From positions 47,757 through 111,756 of the forward strand of contig JANWWO010000004.1 in the NCBI GenBank assembly GCA_025057375.1: a stretch of DNA of 64,000 nt. Reading direction: 5' to 3'. Source of the stretch: Candidatus Absconditabacterales bacterium (GTDB lineage Bacteria; Patescibacteriota; Gracilibacteria; Absconditabacterales; Absconditicoccaceae). A program made the translations under genes and the position numbers. Positions 35,889 to 45,733 of this stretch are shown one piece after another; within the stretch, counting starts at the first letter, position 1; each line of letters begins with the position of its first letter. The notes beneath the pieces were generated by a model that saw only the letters and a program-made list of their open reading frames with translations, made no database searches and was not told the origin of the DNA.

Positions 35889-37154
35889 ATGAAACATCAA
35901 TCTATCACCTCCGTCATAGGTAATACACCCCTCGTTGCTCTCGATCTGTCCAAACACGGACTAGGTGAGTATATCGTCTATGCAAAATGCGAATTTCTCA
36001 ATCCCTTCGGATCTGTCAAAGATAGACTTGTCATGGGCTTGATCGAACCACATATCGATGATATCAAAAAACACAATAAAACTATTGTCGAGTCTTCATC
36101 AGGAAATACAGCCAAAGCAATAGCTGCCTACGCATGATTGCACGGACTACAATCCAAAACGATCACCAATAGAATCAATATCCCAGAACAAAGAGCAATA
36201 TTGACACTTTTGGGCATTAGGGTGGAAGAATTACCCTGATATGGTGAATGTCCAGATCTCGACGACCCAGACAATCCCATCGCTCAAGTCCAAAAAATCG
36301 TTGATCTAGATCCAACCCAGTATTTTTGTCCTCAACAATATACGAATAGCGACAATCCTGGCTACCACGCAAAGACGACCGGTCAAGAAATTGTTAATGA
36401 CCTCGATCGCGTAGACTGATTTATCTGATTTCTCTGAACCTGTGGCTCCAGTTATGGTGCAGGGCAGACAATCAAAAAACACAATCCATCTGCAAAAATC
36501 ATCGGTGTTGTCTCCCATGAATGACAGGTGATCCCCTGATGAAGAACAGCAATTGAAACACGAGAAACATCAGCGTTTCATATGGATTTTTATGATTATA
36601 TCCAAACAGTGAGTATTGATGAGGCATTGGATGCAAATCTTGCATTAATTCGTCAGCATGGCTTACTTGTCTGACCTACCACAGGCTGAAACTTTGCTGC
36701 ACTTTTGACTTACCTCCGTGAACATACACCACCGGCTGGATCAGTATTTGTTTTTATTGCCTGTGATAGATGTGAGTGGTATATTTCCTACTATCGCAAA
36801 TATCGTCCGTCATGGTTTGGGATTGAAACCAAAGAAGAAACCTTTGATCATATCGCTGATGATGATGTGCAATGCTCATGGGATGATGCAGAGAAAAAAA
36901 TCTTGACTAATGTATATCACGTCATAGATATGAGATGAAATATGGCATACAAACTCGGTCATCACCCCAAAGCAATCAATATCCCCGCAGAAATTCTGGA
37001 CGACCTTCTCCGTCAGTGATGATGGTTGCCCAAGGATGCAAAAATCATCATTATTTGTCGTGTGGGGACACAAAGTATCAATGTTGCAAAAAAACTCCGC
37101 ACGCTCGGATATGAGGCACGAAGTATAAAAAACGGATGGAGAGGAAGAAAATAA
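35889..37154 (+). CDS. Cysteine synthase-like PLP enzyme fused to rhodanese domain
   Basis: 421 residues. The first ~310 residues form a fold II PLP enzyme of the CysK/cystathionine beta-synthase family: NPFGSVKDR with PLP-Lys near 45, SSSGNTAKAIAAYA, GTCGSSYGAG in place of 'GtGGT..G', and VGPTTGGNF. A linker with WDDAEKK leads to a rhodanese domain (VIDMRGNMAYKLGHHPKAIN) with an intact catalytic Cys in CRVGTQS near 391. The combination suggests synthesis of cysteine or a thiol compound using sulfur carried as persulfide on the rhodanese Cys (inference). Last gene of the cassette, 61 bases after the methyltransferase. Confidence 0.85.
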
Positions 37155-37176
37155 TTTTTGGAACTCTACCAAAGGT

Positions 37177-37275
37177 TAATAAAAAATACCTAGGACAATA
37201 AACACGCAAAGGTATTGGTGTGTCAGGATCAATTCCAAGGTAATAAAAAATACCTAGGACAATAAACACGCAAAG
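37177..37275. repeat. Direct repeat, two 35-bp copies 64 bp apart
   Basis: Identical 35-base copies at 37177-37211 and 37241-37275 (each starts TAATAAAAAATACCTAGGAC), each preceded by AAGG. They lie between the 3' ends of the convergent cysteine synthase fusion and pilC genes. A recent tandem duplication is likely. Each copy contains the palindrome CCTAGG. Confidence 0.85.
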
Positions 37276-37303
37276 ACAAGACTATTGTATGACAAATAAT
37301 GAT

Positions 37304-38407
37304 TTATCATCCCACAACATCCATCAATCATCCAATCGGAAGAAAAATTGCAGCTACAATTCATCCCACCATTGCAGCGATAAATCCCATCAAAACTGGT
37401 TCAATCATCCCAACCAAGGCATCAATTTTGAGACCAAGCTGATATTGATAGAAGTTTGCCATCGTGAGCAAAATCGGTGCAAGATTTCATGTTTTTTCAC
37501 CAACCATGATGATCTGGATCAATACTGGATCAAAAAGCTCAGATCATTCAACAGAATCACTAAACGAAAATCCGTTTTCCAAATCCGTCTTCATCGCCTG
37601 CATTTTTACTTTATAGTGATAATTGGAAAAAATTTTCCTCATTTGGTCAAGAGAGTCAACAGGAGAAACACCGGCATTGGACAGATCACCAAGAAGCTTG
37701 GAAAACTTATACATATAAAAATTGATCACAACATGTTTAAGTCAAGGAATTTTGATCATAGCAAGATCGACGTTTTTTTTGAAAAGAATCTGCGTATTGT
37801 ACAAAATCGAAAACACAATAGTTCATCCTACTATTCATCCAAAAATCCAGTACCATGCTTTCTGCATAAAATTGGATGCATCAATCATAAAAAGTGTAAT
37901 CCAAGGCAATTTATCTTCCTGTCCTTTATACAAATCCATCACCGTTGGGATCACAAAAATCAACAACACAGCAACAGCCACAATCGCAAAAAGGAATAAT
38001 CCAATTGGATAAGTCATTGCTTTGATAATTCTTGTATTCGTTTTATCATTTGCTTCTAATTCAAGCGACAAATCTCTCAAAACTTGTGGCAAATTACCCA
38101 TTTTCTCTGCTGCATTGATCAATTCAATCTCATACGTTTCAAAAAAATGAGGAAATGTTCCAAATGACTTCCCAAGCGACATTCATTCATTGACATCTTT
38201 AAGAACCTCATTGATAATACTCTTCATCGCATCATTTGTTTCTGCAAAAGCTATCCCTTTAAGTGTTTCTCTCATACCAAGTCCTGCTTCCTGAGATACC
38301 GCCATCAAACGATAAAAATTTGTTTTGACTTCGGTATTGGGTTTAGTTATTTTCCATAGCATTTGTTCAACAAAGTTTTTTGGTTCTCTAGTAATGATTT
38401 TTGCCAT
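37304..38407 (-). CDS. pilC: Type IV pilus inner-membrane platform protein PilC
   Basis: 367 residues. Two GspF/PilC domains, each with a cytoplasmic helical bundle (MAVSQEAGLGMRETLKGIAF; GDLSNAGVSPVDSLDQM, family 'l..ll.aGv.l..al'), separated by transmembrane helices near 140-165 and 190-215, with a last helix near 340-360 (AAMVGGIVAAIFLPIGGL). It forms the base on which the PilB ATPase acts. It lies downstream of pilB on the same strand with a 360-base gap. The N-terminal tail before the first domain is short compared with most PilC. Confidence 0.92.
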
Positions 38408-38588
38408 GTTTTATGAGAAAGATAAAAAAGTTTGAGACTGACCGGGAGTGGAATGGTAGGGAGAGGTATTGCAATACATATAGGCAATGTAAGCGATATT
38501 ATTTAAATAGTATTTAGGAACAAGCACATAATAACTTCATAGTTCTTTACGAAAACTGTATACTCACTCGGCTTGAAAGAGAAGGGAA

Positions 38589-38798
38589 ATGAGGTCACCT
38601 ATATCACATTACCTTTTTATCATTTTCTTTGTATCATTGTTTAGTGTTTTGATGATAGTGTTGATTGGATTATCTACAGATGTTTCTAAAACTTTGCTAC
38701 ACAAACGAACAAATATTCTCCACTATAATTTCCTGCCTCAACGAACAATACTTTCCTCTGTGCAAACCTACCCACTCTTATGCTTCACAGTACTATAA
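38589..38798 (+). CDS. Possible small single-span membrane protein
   Basis: 69 residues with a strong N-terminal hydrophobic helix (SHYLFIIFFVSLFSVLMIVLI). It is preceded by AGAAGGGAA just before the ATG and by TATACT at 38557-38562. It overlaps the pilB 3' end by 31 bases on the opposite strand and uses no UGA. Otherwise the 360-base gap 38408-38767 between pilB and pilC holds no gene. It could be chance. Confidence 0.3.
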   Translation: MRSPISHYLFIIFFVSLFSVLMIVLIGLSTDVSKTLLHKRTNILHYNFLPQRTILSSVQTYPLLCFTVL

Positions 38799-40087
38799 AT
38801 TTCATCCATCGGCATCACGCCCTTAATAAGTTTGAGGACAGCATCTCTTTCAAGCGAAACGAGACCATGGGCCAATGCATATCTTTCCAATTCCATTGCT
38901 GACTTTTCTGCCACGATCAAGTCTTTGATATCATCCGTAAAATCCAAAACCTCATAAATACCAAGTCTTCCCTTCATTCACGAACCTCCACATTTGGAAC
39001 ACACTCATCATGTGTGAAGATCCTTACCACTTCCCTGTGTCACCCATCCCTCATTTATGTACTCAGTCCATTGAGCAGGACTTATTCCGCGCATGATAAT
39101 TTCTTGTTTCAAAGCCTCTCTATCCATAGATCCAAAACACGCTTTGGTTCGTTCATAATGAGGATGATCTTTAACATTTACTTTGACCGAACAAAGATCA
39201 CAACAACGTCTTACCAATCTCTGTGCCATAATCAAATTGAACGATCCAGCAATCATAAATCATTTTGCTCCAAGATTGATGATACGAGTCAACGTCTCCG
39301 CAGCAGAATTGGTATGGATCGTAGAAAAGACAAGATGCCCCGTCATTGCAGCTTCCATTCCCATATCGAGGGTTTCATGATCACGAATCTCTCACACAAG
39401 GATAATATCGGGATCTTGTCTCAAAGCAGATCTCAAGCCACTCGCAAAGGTAAATCAAATATCAGCTCTTACTTGACTTTGATTAAGTCCAAACATTTTA
39501 TTTTCGACTGGATCTTCAAACGTCGTGATATTTACATCAACGGTGTTGATTTGCGAAATGGCAGAATAAAGTGTTGTTGTTTTTCACGATCCTGTTGGTC
39601 AAGTCGTCAAAATAATCCCATTGGGTAAGTTAATTCAAGAATATAAAATTTTGTTATTGTTCCCTTCAATACCTAATACCTCCAACGGTGGAATTTTTTT
39701 TGATTTATCAACAATACGCATACAGAGCTTTTCTCACCGCACTGTCGGAAGAGTATTTGCACGCAGATCAATTTCTTTGGAGGTTTGAGTTATAGTAGAA
39801 ACCCTAGCATCTTGTGGAAGACGCTTTTCATCAGGTCTCATTTGTCCTGATTCGATTTTGAATTTGGATATGACACTATCATGGAGATTCCTAGGATATT
39901 GAACAAGTTCTTCAAGAATACCATCCACTCTCAATCTTACCCTCGCATAATGCTCAAAGGGTTCGATATGGATATCAGATGCCCCCATTTCCACACTAAT
40001 CGTCAAGAGGACATCAAAAAATTTGACGATATCCGCCGCTACGATTGCTTGATTGAGTTGTTCTCTGAAGTGGGCTACATCTGCCAT
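38768..40087 (-). CDS. pilB: Type IV pilus extension ATPase PilB (lacks N-terminal N1 domain)
   Basis: 439 residues. It starts directly with the N2 region ([22 protein letters not shown]). The ATPase core follows: Walker A GPTGSGKTT near residue 160 (one Gly is UGA), the Asp box/Walker B (DPDIILVGEIRD) and the His box ([12 protein letters not shown]). The family's four-cysteine zinc motif is present (CCDLC and CSKCGGSG). It powers pilus assembly on PilC. Usual PilB proteins have an extra ~150-residue N-terminal domain that is absent here. Strong promoter at 40150-40178. Confidence 0.93.
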
Positions 40088-40149
40088 ATATATTCATAAG
40101 AGAAAAATAAAAATACTGACTCTCTCATCACAATAAGAGTATCTATAAA

Positions 40150-40178
40150 AGTATAGCGACAGTCGATTGATATTGCAA
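40150..40178 (-). promoter_or_regulatory. pilB promoter (TTGCAA-17-TATACT)
   Basis: On the minus strand TTGCAA (40173-40178), 17 bases, then TATACT (40150-40155), 63 bases before ATG 40087. Divergent from the prepilin promoter in the same gap. Confidence 0.7.
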
Positions 40179-40232
40179 ATTTTTGTGGCACTAGAGGTAT
40201 TTTTTCTTGACAAAAAATCTGAGAAAGAAAAA

Positions 40233-40261
40233 TTGCTTTTTGGGAGTTATATTGCTATACT
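40233..40261 (+). promoter_or_regulatory. Prepilin gene promoter (TTGCTT-17-TATACT)
   Basis: TTGCTT (40233-40238), 17 bases, TATACT (40256-40261), 38 bases upstream of ATG 40300. Confidence 0.65.
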
Positions 40262-40299
40262 TATTCTAAAAAAAGATTTTTATTTCTTCCTCAAAGTCC

Positions 40300-40890
40300 A
40301 TGGCATATACATACAAGAAATGATTTACAATGATCGAAATGCTGATGGTGATAATCATTGTAGGACTTTTGATGCTTGCACTAGCGAGTCAATTTCGCTC
40401 AGACAGACAAAATAAACTGAAAGCAGAAAGTTGTCTAAATATGATATTTGGGTCAATCAATTCTTTTCTCTTTGATGCAATGACAAGCAAAGGAATAACT
40501 GTCAATGGGCAAATTATCATACCTTCAAGCTATCGTGTCGTAAGTAATCCAACTGCAAAAAATATAAAGCTTGACTATCTGAGCGGCTGAGTGTGGTCTA
40601 ATTATCATACGCTATGGTTAACATGATCAGAGATGAGACCAGAATGTGGCTCATTTCGTTATCATATCAATCTCACCTGATCACGACAAGAACTGATTAT
40701 TGGGTCAGGTGATACCAAAGCATTTTTTTTGTGACCTAATCGCTTTACCTGATCAATGATTTTTCAGTTGATCGAATGAGAAACAAAGCGTAGTGATATG
40801 GTCCAGTTCTACTTTGATACCAGAGTCTATAACTTTCGCCGTATCAGATGTCTGTGACAAGGCATACCGTGCCCTCGTTGGCTAGACTAA
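40300..40890 (+). CDS. Type IV prepilin-like protein
   Basis: 196 residues. A short leader MAYTYKKG is followed by FTMIEMLMVIIIVGLLMLAL: the classic prepilin peptidase site with Gly at -1 (residue 8, encoded by UGA), Phe at +1 and Glu at +5, then the hydrophobic assembly helix. The rest is a globular pilin domain with five Cys. It is cut by the PilD-like enzyme (24287) and polymerised by PilB/PilC encoded divergently. It could be the major pilin or a minor/pseudopilin. Own promoter at 40233-40261; IPP isomerase gene follows at 85 bases. Confidence 0.88.
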
Positions 40891-40975
40891 ACACAAAAGG
40901 ATGATCGTACAAAACACTTGCATTTGATTCAAAAAGTACTAGGATAAACTACAATTTTATTTTTACGATCGACGA

Positions 40976-41518
40976 ATGACAATACTAGTACAGTGTGTAG
41001 ACTCTCATGATACCCCCCTCTTCGTAAAAGAAAAGCTTGCAGTTCATCAAGGAGAAGGTATTCTTCATAGAGCTGTCTCTGTCTATATTTTTTCTCCTGA
41101 TCGTCAATCTATTCTTATCCAACAAAGAGCAGCACACAAATATCATAGTCCACTCGTATGGCAAAATACATGCTGTACGCATCCGTACATCAATGAAGAT
41201 CCACAGCATAGTGCAGAAAGAAGACTATTTGAAGAAATGGGTCTTGCACATATCCCCCTAGAAAAAAAGCTGACCTTTGAGTACAAAACACCCGTTTGAG
41301 ATGACCTTGTCGAACGAGAATATCTTCATGTATTTATCGGAGAAACTGGACAAGATCCTCTCCCCAATCCTGATGAAGTAGCAGATACCGCATGGATCTC
41401 AATAGATACATTGACACAACGGTCACAAACTCCTGATTATATCTATGAAGGAAAAAAACTTGCGCCACGAACGGCCTTGACACGACCCCGCGTTCTCTCA
41501 CAACTGGGTCAATACTAG
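40976..41518 (+). CDS. idi: Isopentenyl-diphosphate isomerase, type I (Nudix fold)
   Basis: 180 residues, the size of bacterial Idi. It has GEGILHRAVSVYIFSPD, ILIQQRAAHKYHSPLVWQNTCCTHP with the catalytic Cys in NTCC.HP (residues ~63-69), a Nudix-like ERRLFEEMGL helix and EREYLHVFIGE near the second metal/glutamate site. It interconverts IPP and DMAPP. No other isoprenoid gene is in the window, so it may act on scavenged or host-derived isoprenoids (inference). A T-rich leader and close spacing (21 bases) link it to the large LRR protein gene downstream. Confidence 0.87.
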
Positions 41519-41539
41519 TTTTTATTTTTGGTCTTATCT

Positions 41540-43849
41540 ATGACATTTATGTTTATTTTGATGATCTTGTTGTGGATTGGGTGAACAACAACCGCATCAT
41601 TTGATCCAGAATTATGTCTCAATCAACGTGATGTTCCCTTTCATGAATGTCAATGACTTATCGATTTATACAATCATACAATGGGAAATGAACGAACTAC
41701 TCGTACGTGATGGGGCTCATCACTCAGTATTTGTGGACGATATTGAGTCGTCTGTAGTAGTGGTCATATCACTGCACTATTTTTGGGGAACAACAATTTA
41801 CAAGGGACAATCCCCCTCTCACTTGTTTCTTTAACATGACTCCAGACACTTTATATCCAAGCAAATCGTCTCGCATCACTTCCCGAATCATTAATAAGAT
41901 CATCAATCCAAACAGGAAATCTCAGAGTCGAATCAAATTGTCTACGTTGAGTTAGTCCTCTCCTCTCCTGATTCTTGACACAAAGAACAACAAGCGCACT
42001 ACGAATTGAAACACAAAATGGATCCCAATGTGCACTCCCTATTCCGATCATATCTCATACGCCAGCTACACTCACAAATCAATCTGTTCAAACACATATT
42101 TCCTTTCACACAGGAAATATTCCTAATCAATCATGCACAAGAACAACCAATGGTACATGTCTCTTTACATGGCAGTGGAGTGGTGATGTCATATGATTTT
42201 CTCTGCCCATCTGGCGAATAGATACGCTTCCACCCAGCATTGTCTCTCCTAACGAATGAAATCATACACAACCCCAACAATTCCTCTTTTCTGACCGTTT
42301 TTTGTCAGGTGCGGTACTCCGCTCACTTGACACATGAATGATCCAGAGAGTAAAAAATGCCGATATATTTAGTTGAGAAGGTAATTTTGAATTAATAGTC
42401 GAAGATTATGCGTGAAATAAAACAACAAGATTGTTTGGTATCGATACAAGCAAACCGTTACTCAGTGGTGTCACCAATCAAGAAACGTATACCAGACCAC
42501 CGACAATTTTTTGAACAGATCGCAACTTACAAGCTGTATGATTCTCAGGTATCAGTACGCCATTTGTACAAACTTGAGCACAGATTTTACCTTTCCAATG
42601 ACCCGATGGACTATATGTTGCCTTTGCTCGTGATAGTTTTGGGAATCAAACAACAGCAACAATTATTATCCACCAGTGATCATGACAGTTTCTCTCGATT
42701 GCATCAGGAGCAACCTATACGGGATGAGTCAGACTTACAAGCACCGTCTCCTGAACACTTTTTACCGTCACATGACCAAGCTTTACATGAGTAGTCATCC
42801 CACAATGATCACTTATATCATGAGATGGTAATTATCGTATCACAGTTGATTTTCCTCAATGAATACGCTTTTTCATACCGTTTACTATTGATACAGTACC
42901 TCCACATCTTCTTGGAGATGATCTTGTGGTAGTAAAAAATTTTGTCGCAACATATGGTCTACGTTCAAACAAAACAGGAGTACTAACTTTTTGATGAAAA
43001 TGCGGTGTATGGTCTGGATCATATCTTTCATCAGGGATCTTTTTATCCAAAACACTGACAAATGGTGATTATAGTGATTGTACTGTGACAGTCACTGACC
43101 CTTGGTGATTAGCATCCACCTTACCTATCCCTCGTTTTGTTGTAAAAGATGAGGCACTATCAACAGTAACCTGAGAAATCCCCATCATGTGTACGTTATG
43201 AATCTACAGCTGATGAAGATGTGTTCTCCCCCCTCCTGTTATCTATCATTTTGCACCACCTGATCCTGATATTGTTACTGTCCAATTCAATCCAAGAAGA
43301 GGAGACATCTCTCGCTCACCATACAGCCCAGAAACCAATGCAGCATATTTATGGGCATATGAATACGGCATCACAACAATGCCAGACATCATAACTGCTG
43401 ATATGCAAGGGAATATACTGAGAATGCACCTTGCAAAAATGCTTGTTGAATATGCTATCAATATTCTGAAAATTACTCAAGAACGCATCCAGTGATGTTC
43501 CTTTACAGATATAGGAGATGTTACACAGGAAATGCAGTATTATATTATCAAAGCGTGTTCACTCTGACTTATGGGGCTTGATTCAAATGGGAAGCCATCA
43601 CGTCGTTTCAATCCACGTGGAACAATCACGAGGTGACAATTTGGGACTGCACTCTCAAGATTGCTACGATGAGAACAGTATAATATCACCGAATGACAAA
43701 GACAACCATTTTATACCAATCATCTGCGCGCCTTACAGGAAGCTGGGATCATGACAATGATCAATGACCCACGACCTGCTCAAAGAGAAAAAAGATGATT
43801 TGTCATGATCATGCTCCAAAGAACGGCACAAACAGTCCTTAAACTCTAA
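41540..43849 (+). CDS. Secreted plant-type LRR protein with C-terminal SLH-like domains
   Basis: 769 residues. Signal peptide 1-19 (MTFMFILMILLWIGGTTAS). Residues 20-130 contain a plant-type LRR cap and repeat: WGSSLSICGRYGVVC (family 'W..C.W.GV.C') then ITALFLGNNNLQGTIPLSL ('L.L..N.L.G.IP') and one or two more repeats. A long beta-rich middle follows (130-540) with Ig/big-domain-like segments ending TVTVTDPWG. Then come three SLH-like segments (~570-760), e.g. CSFTDIGD and FNPRGTITRGQFGTALSRL. Likely anchored to the cell envelope, with the LRR as ligand binder. Followed by two more large exported proteins. Confidence 0.72.
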
Positions 43850-43926
43850 ATCCTCGTATCACCTTTATCGACGAATACTACTTCTCTTCAGTACAGAAGT
43901 CTCTTTTTATTCCATTATGGATACTA

Positions 43927-45624
43927 ATGCGTACTGTTTCAGCCTTTGATCTTTTCCTTCCCGATGGTAACAGAAATGATGATTTTCGTCATCTTCAGAT
44001 CCTTGATGCCCGTTCATGAGGAGATTTTTATCGCTGACACGTGCCATGAGCTCAATCAACACCCTTCCACGAACTAAATAAACATCTTCCACGCAATCGC
44101 TATACTCCTCTCATCATCTATGGAAGCAACCAAAAAGAGACGCATCGTTATGGACTCTATCTTACATCGATGGGATATTATGAAGTCTCACTCTTAGCAG
44201 GATGACGAGAATCATATTGTCGCACAGGATTACCTATCGAACATTCATTAATAAGAGATCCACAATTTATTCGTAATATGTTAATTATTGTATTCGCATG
44301 ATGATGGGGAATACTTTCGTGGCTGTTTCCTCAGTATCATTTTCTTATCTTATGAATATTTTTGACGACAAGTCTCTGTCTTATGATCCCGAACCCTCTC
44401 AGCAACTATATTTTTTCTCTTTTTATTGCTCCCTCATCACTCCCCCCAACCAATCTATCCTATCTCACAAAAACATGAAAAATAACACGATATACTTTTA
44501 CATATACCTGAACGGAATATCGCAGTCATCTATGTGTAATCAATGACATTCTGATACTCTTTGATCCTCGCTGATCACGAGATATTCGACAATCTGCCTT
44601 ATCACAGTATTCATTTTCAAGTATTATTCTCATATATACTTATACACCTTGAGATAGCATGATACTCTCAATTCCCCATGATACATACCAAACAAAATGG
44701 CGAGGACCACAATCATGGATATCATCAGAAAAAAGACAAGTACAAACAGATACATTAATACATTTAGGAGATTATCAGTTAATCCAAACTCATCATACAC
44801 GCTATTATTGTTCCTATACATTGATGTATCAATGATCAATAATTAGCAACTACGTTTGACCACTGTTTTACCAACCAAGTCGATGATATCGAATGCAACC
44901 TCAGGATATCATTATCATACAATGATATATCAATTCGCTCATTACGATGAATGTTCGCAAAATTATAGGATCTCCTGGTATCTGATGATCAGATGTTTTT
45001 TCGTATCGTGATCTCCTGTATGATTCAGCTAGTAATTGGAAATCTATCTCGTTCCCCTCACTGCAACCCCTCACACAACGAGAACAGTGGAGAATAAAAA
45101 CTAACCAACAAGGATGATATACACCGTCTATGCCACACATATCATATGATCGCACATTACTGACACAATACTGGATTCTTGATTGGAGAAGCAGTAAAGA
45201 CTATAGATCGATCCCTCTTCTAGGAACATGGTATTTTTCTCCAGCTTATCACGCATCATGAGACATCCTGCTTCCTCCCCCTTCTAGTCCTCAGTGAGTA
45301 CTCACTGTTATGACGACTAAAAATCGAGATGATGCCAAAACACTTTTTTTTATTAAATGATGGACAATTCTCTTTCATACAGTACTCTCTCTTACTAAAC
45401 CGCTCACAAAACAAGCTGATGCACAATGCGATTACATTATAAGCGCAAAATGATCAGATGAAATGTGATATTGTAGCAAAGAAGATTTTGTAGAAAAATA
45501 TCAAGACTGACACATGATCACGCTATGACTCATTGATCATGATGATTGGTCATGGATCTCGTCTCGTCTCCGTCTTATGGGAAAAAAAAATAACTGTACT
45601 CCTGTGTGGTTATACCATGAATAA
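43927..45624 (+). CDS. Membrane protein with catalytically dead rhodanese domain, surface-locus member
   Basis: 565 residues. Residues 20-105 form a rhodanese fold (LQILDARSGGDFYRGHVPGA, LYLTSMGYYEVSLLAGG), but the active-site position is Gly 66 in IIYGSNQKE instead of Cys, so sulfur transfer is unlikely. Two transmembrane helices follow (~122-165), then ~390 residues of beta-rich, Tyr/Trp/Ser-rich sequence without known domain, ending in an Asp-rich stretch. ATG 43927 is the first start, although the frame is open back to the previous gene's stop. Its job is unknown; the rhodanese may act as a binding module. Confidence 0.6.
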
Positions 45625-45733
45625 GCGTACAATACATAACATCCAAACAAATATCATTTATAATAATAAAATTTTGACAAAAGTCAATAAAATGAATATA
45701 ACTAGCATATAAGCTTTTATATTCATATCTTCC

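Noticed and set aside
37289..37999. 236-codon plus-strand ORF rich in His/Lys/Asn
   Set aside because: Antisense shadow of pilC; its low-complexity composition results from the reverse complement of hydrophobic codons.
39014..39628. 204-codon plus-strand ORF
   Set aside because: Antisense to the PilB catalytic core; no motif.
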